NCBI GenBank assembly: GCA_015654575.1
Contig: JAATGR010000251.1
Coordinates: 1-60,063 of the forward strand
Reading direction: 5' to 3'
Source: Actinomycetales bacterium
GTDB lineage: Bacteria > Actinomycetota > Actinomycetes > Actinomycetales > Microbacteriaceae
Length of the DNA stretch: 60,063 nucleotides
Shown piece after piece: positions 50,953 through 59,898 of the stretch. Position numbers and translations under genes: made by a program. Within the stretch, counting starts at the first letter, position 1. Each line of letters begins with the position of its first letter. The notes beneath the pieces are model-generated. The model was not told where the DNA came from. It worked only from the letters and a program-made list of their open reading frames with translations, and did not search any database.

Positions 50953-53019
50953 TCATGATCCGCCGCGCACCAGTTCCAGGCCCGCGCCGGCGAGCTGGCC
51001 CAGAGTCGCCGTCGGCAGAAACGCACGGGTGAGTGCCAGCCCGATCAGTGGCAAGTCGCTCTCGTCGCGGTAGAGCAGGTAGAGCGTCTCGTAGCGCGGC
51101 TGGAACTTCTGCTTGAACCGGTGCAACGACTGGAAGCCGTACACCGGTTCGAGGGCCTCTGCGAGTTTCGTGCTGAGATCGGCGATGACGCCGGCGCCCG
51201 CCGGGTAGTCGTGTGTGAGCGGCGCGCCGGACAGCGACATGATCTCGGCGCCCTCTTCCGAGAAGGCCTTCGCCGAGGATCCGATGAGGAATTCCATCAC
51301 CGGACCGAACGCCGCCCCGTCACGCCGCCGCATCAGGTCCAGCGTCCATCCCCGGACGATGCCCGCGTCGCCGTAGACCGGCAGCCAGGACAGGAACCCG
51401 TCGATGTCGCCGTTGGGGGCCACCGCCAGCGCGAGTCGGACCTCGGGGCTTTCCGCCTCGACGAGCGTGCCCAAGGTGAAGCCCATCTCCGGCAGTCCCT
51501 TGTCGCCCACCCAGCCGTCCGAGATGGCGCGGAGCTGGGCGCGCACCCCCCAGCTCTCGTCCTTGAGGTGCGTGAGCCGGAACGACTCCTCCTCACGCTC
51601 GGCGCGGTTCAGGGAGGTGCGAACCGGACCCCACGCCTTGCCGGTGAATGCGAGCCCGGGAAGGTCGACGATGGTGTCGTCGGCGACGACGAGGCTGCGC
51701 CACCCCTCCGGTACGGCATCCCGCGTCGTCTCGCCGGCGCTGAAGAAGCACGGCACCAGGCCGACACGTTCGGCGTCGGCGATGAACTCCGCGACGGAGC
51801 CGGCACGGGAGGAGGCCGGTCCCAGCGGGTCGGCGAGTGCGAGTGCGACCCCGGCGCGCCGCTGGTAGGCGACGATTCCGGCAGCGGTGCGGGCGTACTG
51901 GATGCCGTCCCAGGTCGTCATCCACGACAGCGTGCCCCCGCCATGAGCCTGCAGTTCCTGCACGGCGTCCTCGCGGACGGGATCGGGGCTGCCGCCGATG
52001 CGGGCCCGACGATGGGCGCGGAAGGCTTTGCGCACCCACACGAGGTACACCAGCAGCGGAATCCACAGCGCGCCGGTCGCCAGGGTGAGCGAAACGTCGC
52101 CGCCGAGTGCGACCTCGGTGTGCGCGACGCCGATGATCAGCACCAGGAGGGCGAAGAGGATGAAGCTCAGCACGTTGATCGCGGCGAGGACGACTGCGAA
52201 CACCCAGGCCCAGCGCCGGCCACGGCGCAATCCGTTCGCGATCGCCGCGATGACGACCACGTCGATCGCCACGTCCCAGAAGGATCCGGATGCCGGGGCG
52301 GAGGCGCCGAAAGGACCCTGCGTGGGCACGAGGAACACGATCACCCCCATGACCGCCAACACCAGCAGCACGATGAACGCGACCAGGCGCTGCTCGCGCA
52401 CCGTGGTGCGCTGGATGCGCAGCGTCCGGTCGACGCCCAGGACCAGGAGCACCGCGAGCAGGTGCAGCAGGTCGGCGATGTTGCCCCAGAACACCATCGT
52501 CACGAACACGAAGGCGAGCAGGACCAGCCACGCCCGCACCCGCCAGGGCTGCACGAACAGGCTGATCGCCGCCGCGATGCACGCCATCACGCCGCCGGAC
52601 GGTCCGACGTCGAGCATCGATGCTTCCGCCACCGCCCACGGCCAACCGGTCGCGGCCAGCGCCCAGATGAGCGCGGCGGAACCGAGGACGCCGAACAGCT
52701 GGCCCGCGGCGAAGTATCCTAGCGCGAGCCGCGAGCCGCGCCGGAATTCGAGGTAGGCCATCCCGGAAAGGCCCGCCAGCAGCAGCGGATACATCCAGGG
52801 CTGAGCGGCGAAGAGGGTGCCGGTGATCGGAGCCCACCAGTGTCCGGCCTGCAGCGCGGGCAGGCCGTAGGCGAGCGTCTGCCAGGCCGCGCTGTCCGCG
52901 AAGGGCGACCACAGCGCGGCGCTGGCGACGGCCGCGATCAGCAACACGACCACGACGCAGAGGGTGGCCGGTATGCGGCCGACGAACGCGAGCGGGCGGG
53001 GGCGGGCGGCATCCGTCAT
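50953..53019 (-). CDS. MprF-like phosphatidylglycerol lysyltransferase domain protein with rhomboid-like membrane part
   Basis: 688 residues from ATG 53017-53019 (GTG 53026-53028 possible). N-terminal six-helix part resembles rhomboids (GHWWAPITGTLFAAQPW, DVGPSGGVMACIAAA with a serine, NIADLLHLLAVLLVL with a histidine). More helices follow to about 340, then a cytosolic DUF2156/LPG synthase C-terminal domain (RTAAGIVAYQRRAGVALALADPLGP in part, LDLMRRRDGAAFGPVMEFLI, LEPVYGFQSLHRFKQKFQPR). Likely aminoacylates phosphatidylglycerol or another acceptor. Minus-strand, convergent with cspA. Confidence 0.85.
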   Translation of the reverse strand: MTDAARPRPLAFVGRIPATLCVVVVLLIAAVASAALWSPFADSAAWQTLAYGLPALQAGHWWAPITGTLFAAQPWMYPLLLAGLSGMAYLEFRRGSRLALGYFAAGQLFGVLGSAALIWALAATGWPWAVAEASMLDVGPSGGVMACIAAAISLFVQPWRVRAWLVLLAFVFVTMVFWGNIADLLHLLAVLLVLGVDRTLRIQRTTVREQRLVAFIVLLVLAVMGVIVFLVPTQGPFGASAPASGSFWDVAIDVVVIAAIANGLRRGRRWAWVFAVVLAAINVLSFILFALLVLIIGVAHTEVALGGDVSLTLATGALWIPLLVYLVWVRKAFRAHRRARIGGSPDPVREDAVQELQAHGGGTLSWMTTWDGIQYARTAAGIVAYQRRAGVALALADPLGPASSRAGSVAEFIADAERVGLVPCFFSAGETTRDAVPEGWRSLVVADDTIVDLPGLAFTGKAWGPVRTSLNRAEREEESFRLTHLKDESWGVRAQLRAISDGWVGDKGLPEMGFTLGTLVEAESPEVRLALAVAPNGDIDGFLSWLPVYGDAGIVRGWTLDLMRRRDGAAFGPVMEFLIGSSAKAFSEEGAEIMSLSGAPLTHDYPAGAGVIADLSTKLAEALEPVYGFQSLHRFKQKFQPRYETLYLLYRDESDLPLIGLALTRAFLPTATLGQLAGAGLELVRGGS

Positions 53020-53120
53020 GGCGCTCACCCTATCGGGGGCGTCCCACCGCCCGGCGCGTTCCGGGCGCCTCCGCTAGGCAGGAGACCGCGCGTGCGCAGG
53101 ACGATTCCGGGGGGATTCTC

Positions 53121-53228
53121 ATGCGTGGAGGATGTCTCCTGCTGTGCGGCGCGGCGACAGCATCCGGCTCGGCCTCTTGGGGGCGCGTCTTGGGGGCGCT
53201 GCGGCTTGGCGGTGCGCGGGATCGCTAG
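53121..53228 (+). CDS. Doubtful 35-residue frame in the 53020-53224 gap
   Basis: ATG 53121 follows GGGGGGA and reads MRGGCLLLCGAATASGSASW to a TAG at 53226-53228. No homology is recognised and opposite genes flank it. The gap 53020-53224 otherwise holds the promoter of the MprF-like gene and nothing clear. Confidence 0.15.
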   Translation: MRGGCLLLCGAATASGSASWGRVLGALRLGGARDR

Positions 53229-53905
53229 GCGTTGTCGTCGACGAGCAGCAAGGCGCGCAGCTGAGCCGCATCCTCCACGGCGGCGACGGCGCCGTCCGAC
53301 TCATGCGGCCAGCTGAAGCCCCAGCGCACGAAGATCACCGGAACGCCGTTGGCCACGCCCCCGTCGACGTCATGATGGCGGTCGCCCACCAGCACCGGAC
53401 GGGATGTGTCCGCGCCGCCGGCCCGCATGCGCCGCAACGCCTCGGCGACGATGTCCGCCTTGTTCGCGAGGGTCTTCTCGTCGAGAGTCGCACCGGTGAT
53501 CGCGGTCAGGTGAGGGGTGATGTCAAAGTGGTCCATGAGTGCGGCGACCTGGGGCTCGGGCTTCGAACTCGCGGTGCCCTGAGGGATGCCGGCGGCGTCG
53601 AGGTCGGCGATGAGCTCGGCCATCCCCGGGTACAGCTTCGCGGCGGTGGCGTAGTCGTCGGTCTGACCGAGTTCGCGGTAGAACGACACGGCCGCCGCGG
53701 CTTGCTCGGGCGTCATCCCCGCATGGTGCTGGAACGACTCGTACAGCGGCGGCCCGATCCAGTGCACGAGATCCGCACGCGTCGGCGCGGGGAGTCCGTC
53801 GTGGGTGAGGGTCACGGTGAGGCGGCTGAGAATCCCGTCGGATGCGTCGACGAGCGTGCCGTCGACATCCCAGAGGACGCAGGAGTATGGGGAGCGGGCG
53901 GTCAC
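53225..53905 (-). CDS. HAD-family hydrolase (phosphoglycolate phosphatase-like)
   Basis: 226 residues from GTG 53903-53905. HAD motif I DVDGTLVD near residue 13, motif II in TASSKPE, a lysine in DEKTLANKADIV and motif IV VLVGDRHHDVDGG. A helical cap lies between motifs I and II, as in Gph-type phosphatases. Substrate unknown. It is 59 bp from the flavodoxin gene, transcribed the same way, so it might share its mRNA. Confidence 0.9.
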   Translation of the reverse strand: MTARSPYSCVLWDVDGTLVDASDGILSRLTVTLTHDGLPAPTRADLVHWIGPPLYESFQHHAGMTPEQAAAAVSFYRELGQTDDYATAAKLYPGMAELIADLDAAGIPQGTASSKPEPQVAALMDHFDITPHLTAITGATLDEKTLANKADIVAEALRRMRAGGADTSRPVLVGDRHHDVDGGVANGVPVIFVRWGFSWPHESDGAVAAVEDAAQLRALLLVDDNA

Positions 53906-53964
53906 CTCTCCACGTTAACGGTCAGAACAGGGTGGGGACGCCGGAGGCCGGGCTCGCCGGTACG

Positions 53965-54417
53965 TCAGACGGTGGCGGCGATGTGTTCGTCGACCACGGC
54001 ACGGGCCCACGCGATCCCAAGCTCGCTGGCGTCGTCGAAGCCCGACGCATCATGCCGCCCGTACGTCCCGACGCGGGTCGCGCCGAGTTCCCCGAACAGG
54101 CGATCGATGTGCTCGCTGCCCTGACTGTAGGTCTCGGCGTAGGTCCGGTCGCCGAGACCGAACATCGCGTATCGCAGCTCCGTCAGGTTCGGCCGCGTCG
54201 CTTCCAACCTCTCGAAGAAGGGTCGTGCGCCGGCGGGAAGCTCCCCGTCTCCGTGGCTCGAGCAGATCACGAGATACAGGGCGGACATGTCGAGGTCTGC
54301 GGGGTCAAAGGCGGACATGTCCTCGACCTGGACGGTCTCCCCGAGCGCGTCGGCGATGTCCTCCGCGATCATCTCCGAGTTGCCAGATTCGGTTCCGTAG
54401 AGCGCCACGACAGTCAT
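53965..54417 (-). CDS. Flavodoxin, probable P450 electron carrier (CreF-like)
   Basis: 150 residues. FMN-binding loop YGTESGNSEMIAEDIADAL and the second loop SSHGDGELPAGARPFF, then GLGDRTYAETYSQGS. Single-domain flavodoxin. ATG overlaps the stop of the reductase gene (ATGA), so the pair is translated together and forms an NAD(P)H to flavin to P450 chain. Counterpart of the small electron carrier of CreJEF in C. glutamicum by context. Confidence 0.88.
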   Translation of the reverse strand: MTVVALYGTESGNSEMIAEDIADALGETVQVEDMSAFDPADLDMSALYLVICSSHGDGELPAGARPFFERLEATRPNLTELRYAMFGLGDRTYAETYSQGSEHIDRLFGELGATRVGTYGRHDASGFDDASELGIAWARAVVDEHIAATV

Positions 54418-55667
54418 CGGTCAGTCCTCTCTTGGCCGTGCTGGCCGTGTCGCACCGTGGCTGGGCCGTGGCCCAGGAGTCCCTCCCAGGTGCGTACTTT
54501 TTGCCGGACCCGGCCCGGTCGAGCCAGAGCGACTTCGGCGGTGTCGATCGCCTTCCAGTGTTCGATGCCGACGGCACGGTCCCGGACCGACGGGGGGAGC
54601 CCGGAGAATCCGGGCATCGGTGCTGACGCTGTGTCGAGTCCGGCCCGCACCGCGTCGGCGACGCCCTTCGCGTCCGCGCGGGTCTCAGGGATCGTGCCGG
54701 TGGGGCCGTGTTCGGCCCAGCCGACGGCATGGACGCTCGGATCGGCGACCTCCGCGTAATGCCCGGTGAAGCCGATCGCGGTTACGACCGTCTGCGCCGG
54801 GATCACTCGCTCGCCGGAGGCGTCGCGTACTCGTACCCCCTCCACCCGAGCGTCTCCGAGGATCTCCACGGGGGTCGTCGCGAATTGAAGAGAGATCCTG
54901 ACCCGGGCGGATTCGGGCCGAGTCGCGGCCAGCGTCCGCAATGTCTCGCTCTTGGGATCCGCTGCGGCGGCATTGACGCCGACGACCTCGACGGCGACGC
55001 CGGGCACCTCGGACAGTTCGCGCACCATGGCGCGATCGAAGCGGGCGGTCTCCGCACTGGACCGGGCGACGAGCGTGAGAGAGACGAGTCCCGGCACGAT
55101 GCGCTGGTGCACGTCGTCGTCCATGTCAGAGCCTTCGTAGTGTTCCGGTGCTTTCGCGAGCAGCCGCGCGACATCCACGGCGACGTTTCCGGCTCCGATG
55201 ATCACGATGTCCGAGCCGCACACGAGGGGGACTTCAGCTTCATCCGGGTGTCCGTTGAGGAAGCGGGTCACCGCACCCGCGCCGACCACGCCGGCCAAGC
55301 GAGCGCCGGGAACGTCGAGGATGCGATCCTCGGACATTCCGGTCGCCAGGATCACCGCGTCGAAATTCTCTCGAAGCTCCGCCACCGACAGATCGGTGCC
55401 CAGTGCGACGTTGCCGGCGAAGCGCACCCGCGGAGAGTCGAAGACGCGCTCGAATTGGCGGATGACGGCTTTCGTGCCCTGGTGATCCGCGGCGACGCCG
55501 TAGCGCACCAGACCGAAGGGAACGGGCAGCCGGTCGAACACGGTGACGTGCAGGTCTGGGTCTGCCTTGAGGAGGAACTGGGCGGTGTAGCAGCCGCTCG
55601 GTCCGCTGCCGACGACGGCGATCTGGGCGATGCGGCCGGCGGTGGCTGGTTCGTTCAGGTCGTGCAC
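54414..55667 (-). CDS. creE: FAD-dependent flavodoxin/ferredoxin reductase, FprA type (CreE-like)
   Basis: 417 residues from GTG 55665-55667 with GGGAGG upstream. Adrenodoxin reductase/FprA-like: FAD motif VVGSGPSGCYTAQFL, PVPFGLVRYGVAADH, NADP motif IIGAGNVAVDVARLLAKAPEH, and C-terminal GFTGHYAE with TGTIPETRADAKGV. Transfers electrons from NADPH to the flavodoxin encoded next and so to the P450 at 57492-58763. Divergent from the HD hydrolase gene, with an operator in between. Symbol assigned by analogy with the cre cluster. Confidence 0.85.
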   Translation of the reverse strand: MHDLNEPATAGRIAQIAVVGSGPSGCYTAQFLLKADPDLHVTVFDRLPVPFGLVRYGVAADHQGTKAVIRQFERVFDSPRVRFAGNVALGTDLSVAELRENFDAVILATGMSEDRILDVPGARLAGVVGAGAVTRFLNGHPDEAEVPLVCGSDIVIIGAGNVAVDVARLLAKAPEHYEGSDMDDDVHQRIVPGLVSLTLVARSSAETARFDRAMVRELSEVPGVAVEVVGVNAAAADPKSETLRTLAATRPESARVRISLQFATTPVEILGDARVEGVRVRDASGERVIPAQTVVTAIGFTGHYAEVADPSVHAVGWAEHGPTGTIPETRADAKGVADAVRAGLDTASAPMPGFSGLPPSVRDRAVGIEHWKAIDTAEVALARPGRVRQKVRTWEGLLGHGPATVRHGQHGQERTDR

Positions 55668-55737
55668 ATCGCCTCCCGTCGTCCTTGTCGATGGCGACTC
55701 ATGGTATCGACGACATTCGGCTCTGCGATCGATACAG

Positions 55738-55752
55738 TTTCACTGAGTGGAA
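55738..55752. promoter_or_regulatory. IclR-type operator 1
   Basis: TTTCACTGAGTGGAA is a near-perfect dyad (arms TTTCAC and GTGGAA). It lies between the divergent reductase and HD-hydrolase genes. GTTTCACTGAGTG (55737-55749) recurs exactly, inverted, at 57399-57411. Confidence 0.7.
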
Positions 55753-55837
55753 TCGCGTCGTGGCAGGTTCTCTGGATCTTGCACGGTGGGTAACGAGGGC
55801 GGGCCGCCGGGCGCGTTCCGGAAGGAGCATGACGACG

Positions 55838-56587
55838 ATGTCCGAGATTCCTCTGATCGCCAGCTACTCTGCGGTCAAATTGCATCCGCGCGGGCGGATC
55901 TTCCCCCACGATGTTCTCGATGCGGTACCGAGGGCCGCGCCGGGGGTGATCGACCTCGTCGGGATGGCGCCGCTCCAGCGTGATGGCCGCCCGGTTGATC
56001 TCGCGGGCATGTGGGAGCGCGCGGCGCCCCTTCTTGCCACGCGCGACAACGACGCGCATTCGCTCTACGCGCTGGGGATAGCGGCCGCACTCTCGGCGGA
56101 GTTACCGGAGGCGGATCCGGTCGTGACCCTGCCCGCGATCCTCTTGCACGACATCGGCTGGTCTCGGGTGCCGCCGGACGAGGTGCTGTCGGCCATCGCG
56201 CCCGGCGGTGGACGTCCCGATCTGGTGCGGCTCCACGAGACGGAAGGTGCCCGCCTGGCCCGTGAGATCCTCCGGGGAGTGGGACACGATGTGGACGCGA
56301 CCGACCGGATCGTGGAGATCATCGACGGTCACGACAGTCGCAGGTACACGCTCTCGATCGAGGACGCCATCGTCAAAGACGCCGACAAGACCTGGCGGGT
56401 CACCCCGCACGGCCTCGACGTCGTCATGGAGTGGTTCGGGCTCGGCAGGGCCGAAGCCCTCCGCCTGTGTGCATCTCGGGTTGTGGATCAGCTGTTCACG
56501 GATCCGGCGCGCGCGCTGGCCCGAGGTCTCATCGCGATGGGATCCGTGACCCTGTGGCCGCAGTCCGCGGCCCTCGCCGACGGCTGA
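55838..56587 (+). CDS. creD: HD-domain phosphohydrolase (CreD-like)
   Basis: 249 residues from ATG 55838-55840, with AAGGAG ten bases upstream; an ATG three codons earlier is too close to it. Metal ligands of the HD fold are visible: H74, H104-D105 in LLHDIGWS, H133, H165-D166 in IDGHDSRRY and D181 in IVKDADKTW. In the cre pathway CreD removes phosphate from the oxidised aryl phosphate. Location between the redox partners and the P450 supports that role. The equivalence is by context; the HD family alone does not prove substrate. Confidence 0.78.
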   Translation: MSEIPLIASYSAVKLHPRGRIFPHDVLDAVPRAAPGVIDLVGMAPLQRDGRPVDLAGMWERAAPLLATRDNDAHSLYALGIAAALSAELPEADPVVTLPAILLHDIGWSRVPPDEVLSAIAPGGGRPDLVRLHETEGARLAREILRGVGHDVDATDRIVEIIDGHDSRRYTLSIEDAIVKDADKTWRVTPHGLDVVMEWFGLGRAEALRLCASRVVDQLFTDPARALARGLIAMGSVTLWPQSAALADG

Positions 56588-56593
56588 CGGCCG

Positions 56594-57391
56594 GTGTCCG
56601 GGCGCAACAGCGACGGCACCGGGGTGATCGAGCGGGTGATGCTCATCCTGGAGGCGCTCGAGCGCGCGCCGGCGCCGCAGACGCTCACGGAATTGTGCGC
56701 CACGACCGGGCTTCGCAAACCCACGATGCACCGTCTCCTGAACGGCCTGGTGGACGGGGGTCTGCTGACGCGCACGGTCGACGGCGCCTATGCCCTGGGA
56801 ATTCGGCTCTGGGAGATCGCGCAGAACGCGGGACGACAGCTCCGCGACGCCGCGCGCCCGTTCCTGCAGGACATGTTCTCGCTCGTCGGCGAGACCACCC
56901 ATCTCGCCGTCCGCGAGGGCGATGAAGTGCTCTATATCGAGCGGATCTACGGCAGTCGTCGGGTGCCGCGTGCGTCTCGCGTCGGCGGGCGTCTGCCCAT
57001 GCACGCAACGGCCGTCGGCAAGGCCATCCTCGCGTTCGAGGAGGACTGGGTGCGCGAAGCCTATCTCGGCCGCGAAGGCATGGAACGGGCGACGGCGCAC
57101 ACGGTCGTCGATCGCATGGCGCTGCGACGCGAACTCGACGAGGCGAGGCGTCGCGGTTTCGCCACCACCCGGGAGGAGGTGCGGGTCGGCTCGTGCTCGA
57201 TCGCGGTACCCGTCCTCCAGGCGTCGCGCGTCGTCGCTGCGGTGGGCCTCGTCGTCGGCCCTGAGCGGGCCGAGACGATGGCCAACCTGGTGCCGGCGCT
57301 GCAGGGAACCTCCCGACGGATCGCGAAGGCGACCGCGCACTTCCCCTGGGAGACCCTTCTCCAGGCCGGGTTGTCCACTCCGCGCAGATGA
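56594..57391 (+). CDS. IclR-family transcriptional regulator
   Basis: 265 residues from GTG 56594, 6 bp after the HD gene. N-terminal winged HTH (LTELCATTGLRKPTMHRLLN) and C-terminal IclR effector domain (LPMHATAVGKAILAF, TREEVRVGSCSIAVPVL). IclR proteins commonly govern aromatic catabolism. Two inverted operator copies flank the region at 55738 and 57396, so it probably controls both the reductase/HD promoters and the P450 promoter. Confidence 0.93.
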   Translation: MSGRNSDGTGVIERVMLILEALERAPAPQTLTELCATTGLRKPTMHRLLNGLVDGGLLTRTVDGAYALGIRLWEIAQNAGRQLRDAARPFLQDMFSLVGETTHLAVREGDEVLYIERIYGSRRVPRASRVGGRLPMHATAVGKAILAFEEDWVREAYLGREGMERATAHTVVDRMALRRELDEARRRGFATTREEVRVGSCSIAVPVLQASRVVAAVGLVVGPERAETMANLVPALQGTSRRIAKATAHFPWETLLQAGLSTPRR

Positions 57392-57395
57392 CCGA

Positions 57396-57410
57396 TCTCA
57401 CTCAGTGAAA
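57396..57410. promoter_or_regulatory. IclR-type operator 2
   Basis: TCTCACTCAGTGAAA, the inverse of operator 1 (CACTCAGTGAAAC at 57399-57411 is the exact reverse complement of 55737-55749). It lies just after the IclR stop and about 85 bp before the P450 gene. Confidence 0.7.
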
Positions 57411-57491
57411 CCATCGCCGTCGCCGTAGGGAGGGGCTTCTATCGTGAGGGCACGTTCTTCGCAGCAGGAGAAATTCGAGCAAAGGAGCACG

Positions 57492-58763
57492 ATGACTACC
57501 GCCGACACACGTACCGGCCGATGCCCCGTCATTCACGGCAGTGGTGACGACTACGGGTACGAACCATTCCAGATGAAGGATCCGTTCCCGGCGTACGCGC
57601 GTCTGCGGGACGAGGCCCCTGTCGTGTTCGACGAGCGCATCGGCTACTACGTCGTGACGCGCTACGACGAGATCAAGGCGATCTTCGCCGACCACCAGAC
57701 GTTCTCCAGTGAGAACACCGCTGCTCCCGTTCGTCCGTACGGGCCGCCCGCGAAGCAGATCATGCTCGATGGCGGATTCTCGGTGTACTCCGGACTGAGC
57801 TCCCGTCAGGCGCCCGAGCACACGAGGATCCGGGCCGCGGTGCAGAAGGGATTCACTCCTCGGCGGCTCCGGCTGCTGGAGCCGCCGATCCGTGAGCGCG
57901 TGACTGAGCTCCTGGATCGGATGCTGGAGGCGCCGGACGCTCGCGGCGAGGTGGTTCGTGCGATCGCGTACGACCTGCCGACGGAGACGATCCTGAAGCT
58001 CATCGGCGTGGACCCGGCCATGGTCCCCACGTTCAAGCGATGGAGCGATTCCCGTGCGGCGATTACATGGGGCGATCTCGACGATCAGCAGCAGATCGTG
58101 CACGCTCACAACCTCGTCGACTACTGGCAGGAGTGTCAGAACGTCGTCGCCCGCTATAAGGAGGAACCGGGGGAGAACCTTACGAGCGATCTGCTGCGGG
58201 CACAGGCAGAGGGAGACCCGATCACCGACCACGAGATCGCGTCCGTGCTCTACAGCCTCCTGTTCGCCGGGCATGAGACGACCACGACGCTGATCGCCAA
58301 CACGCTGCGAGTCCTCCTGCCCAATCGGCAGCAGTGGGCCGGCCTGGTCGCCGATCCTTCGGGCATCCCCGCCGCCGTGGAAGAAGTGCTGCGCTACTCG
58401 GGATCGATCGTCGCCTGGCGCCGGCGGGCGACCATCGAGACCGAGATTGGCGGCGTGTCGATCCCCAAGGGCGCTGACATCCTGCTCGTCATGGGTTCGG
58501 CCAACCGCGACCCATCGCGCTTCGATCACGCCGACGACTTCGACGTGGCGCGCCCGAATGTCAGGGAGCACCTCTCGTTCGGGTTCGGCATCCACACCTG
58601 CATCGGCGCACCGTTGGCCCGCATGCAGGTCAAGATCGTCCTCGAGGAGCTCGTCCGCCGGGTCCCGCAACTGCGCGCGGTGGATCCAGAGTCGGTGGAG
58701 TTCCGCGAGAACCTCTCGTTCCGGGTCCCGACGGCTGTTCCCGTGGCGTGGAACGAGGCCTGA
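57492..58763 (+). CDS. creJ: Cytochrome P450 (CreJ-like aryl phosphate oxidase)
   Basis: 423 residues from ATG 57492 with AAAGGAG upstream. Soluble bacterial P450: I-helix AGHETTTT at 259-266, ExxR E298-R301, heme motif FGFGIHTCIG with ligand C370, then PLARMQVKIVLEELV. In C. glutamicum CreJ oxidises the methyl group of 4-methylphenyl phosphate. The assignment here rests on the neighbouring PPDK-type kinase genes, HD phosphohydrolase and dedicated redox pair. Other alkylphenols, or a different phosphorylated aromatic, could be the substrate. Confidence 0.85.
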   Translation: MTTADTRTGRCPVIHGSGDDYGYEPFQMKDPFPAYARLRDEAPVVFDERIGYYVVTRYDEIKAIFADHQTFSSENTAAPVRPYGPPAKQIMLDGGFSVYSGLSSRQAPEHTRIRAAVQKGFTPRRLRLLEPPIRERVTELLDRMLEAPDARGEVVRAIAYDLPTETILKLIGVDPAMVPTFKRWSDSRAAITWGDLDDQQQIVHAHNLVDYWQECQNVVARYKEEPGENLTSDLLRAQAEGDPITDHEIASVLYSLLFAGHETTTTLIANTLRVLLPNRQQWAGLVADPSGIPAAVEEVLRYSGSIVAWRRRATIETEIGGVSIPKGADILLVMGSANRDPSRFDHADDFDVARPNVREHLSFGFGIHTCIGAPLARMQVKIVLEELVRRVPQLRAVDPESVEFRENLSFRVPTAVPVAWNEA

Positions 58764-58764
58764 C

Positions 58765-59838
58765 ATGCTCTCGCTTATCCACTCCTTCACCGATCTCGCC
58801 GAGGGGGCCGTCGATATCCACGGGGGCAAGGGCGCTTCGCTGATCACCATGACCGGCGCCGGGATGCCGGTCCCACCCGGTTTCGTCATCACGACCGGCG
58901 CGTTCGACGAGTTCCGCGATGCGAGCGGCCTGTCGGCGCTCATCCGTGACGAGCTCACCGCTCTCGACGAAAACGATGTCGTCGCCGTTCACGCTGCGGC
59001 CGCCCGGATTCGAGGCGAACTTGAGGACGCGGCGGTGCCCGATGCTGTCCGCCATCAGTTGACCGACGCTTACGATGCGCTCATGCGACGGATCGGCGCC
59101 GAGATCCCCGTCGCTGTCCGTTCCAGCGCGACCGCCGAGGATCTTCCCGACGCCTCGTTCGCGGGGCAGCAGGACACCTATCTCTGGATCACGGGCATCG
59201 ACGCGGTGAAGGAGCACGTGCGTCGTTGCTGGGCTTCGCTCTACACCCCTCGCGCCATCACCTACCGCCGATCTCACGACATCGACGAGTTCGGGTTGTC
59301 GATGGCCGTCGTCGTGCAGAAGATGGTGAACGCGCGGGTCGCGGGCGTCGCGATGACGCTCGACCCCGCCACCGGCGACCGGTCGAAGGTCGTTATCGAC
59401 GCGTCGTACGGGCTCGGCGAGCTCGTCGTGTCGGGCACGGTCACCCCCGACAACACGGTGCTGGACAAGATCACGCTCGCCGCGGTGAGGCAGCACCTCG
59501 GCGACAAGGCGCGTGAACTGGTCGCCGTCGATGGGCGGAGACTGGAGGAGCGCGATGTCGATGCCGAGCGTCGCAGCGTTCCGTGCCTCGACGATCGCGA
59601 GTTGAAATCCGTCGCTGAACTCGCCAAGCGTGCCGAGCGGCACTATCACGTGCCGCAGGACATCGAGTGGGCAATCGACGCCGACCTGCCCGACGGTGAG
59701 AACGTGCTGCTTCTCCAGGCGCGCCCCGAGACTGTCCACGGAGCGAAGCCGCTGACGGCGAGCGTTCCGCAGCTGTCGGGCGCAGGCGCTTTCTCGCTCG
59801 GCAGCATCACCGCATCCCTCACTCGCGTGTCCGTCTGA
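58765..59838 (+). CDS. creH: PPDK/PEP-synthase-type ATP-grasp subunit (CreH-like)
   Basis: 357 residues from ATG 58765, one base after the P450 stop. It has only the N-terminal nucleotide-binding half of pyruvate phosphate dikinase/PEP synthase: GGKGASLITMT, MPVPPGFVITTGAF, RSSATAEDLPDASFAGQQDT at 119-138 and a C-terminal LLQARPETV. The His and PEP domains of full-length PEP synthase (about 790 residues) are absent, as expected for a two-subunit phenol-phosphorylating enzyme (CreHI; also the phenylphosphate synthase type). Would activate 4-cresol or a related phenol with ATP. Confidence 0.85.
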   Translation: MLSLIHSFTDLAEGAVDIHGGKGASLITMTGAGMPVPPGFVITTGAFDEFRDASGLSALIRDELTALDENDVVAVHAAAARIRGELEDAAVPDAVRHQLTDAYDALMRRIGAEIPVAVRSSATAEDLPDASFAGQQDTYLWITGIDAVKEHVRRCWASLYTPRAITYRRSHDIDEFGLSMAVVVQKMVNARVAGVAMTLDPATGDRSKVVIDASYGLGELVVSGTVTPDNTVLDKITLAAVRQHLGDKARELVAVDGRRLEERDVDAERRSVPCLDDRELKSVAELAKRAERHYHVPQDIEWAIDADLPDGENVLLLQARPETVHGAKPLTASVPQLSGAGAFSLGSITASLTRVSV

Positions 59839-59898
59839 CGGACCCCGACCCGCCCATCGAACCGGCGCGACGATGCGTCGGAGAAACCCGAGGAAGCA

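Noticed and set aside
51121..52722. Long plus-strand open frame opposite the MprF-like gene
   Set aside because: It is a GC-driven shadow: Arg/His/Gln-rich low-complexity translation, no domain, and the minus-strand frame has clear motifs.
58765..59838. Annotation as phosphoenolpyruvate synthase
   Set aside because: Only the ATP-grasp half is present; the His and PEP-binding domains are missing.
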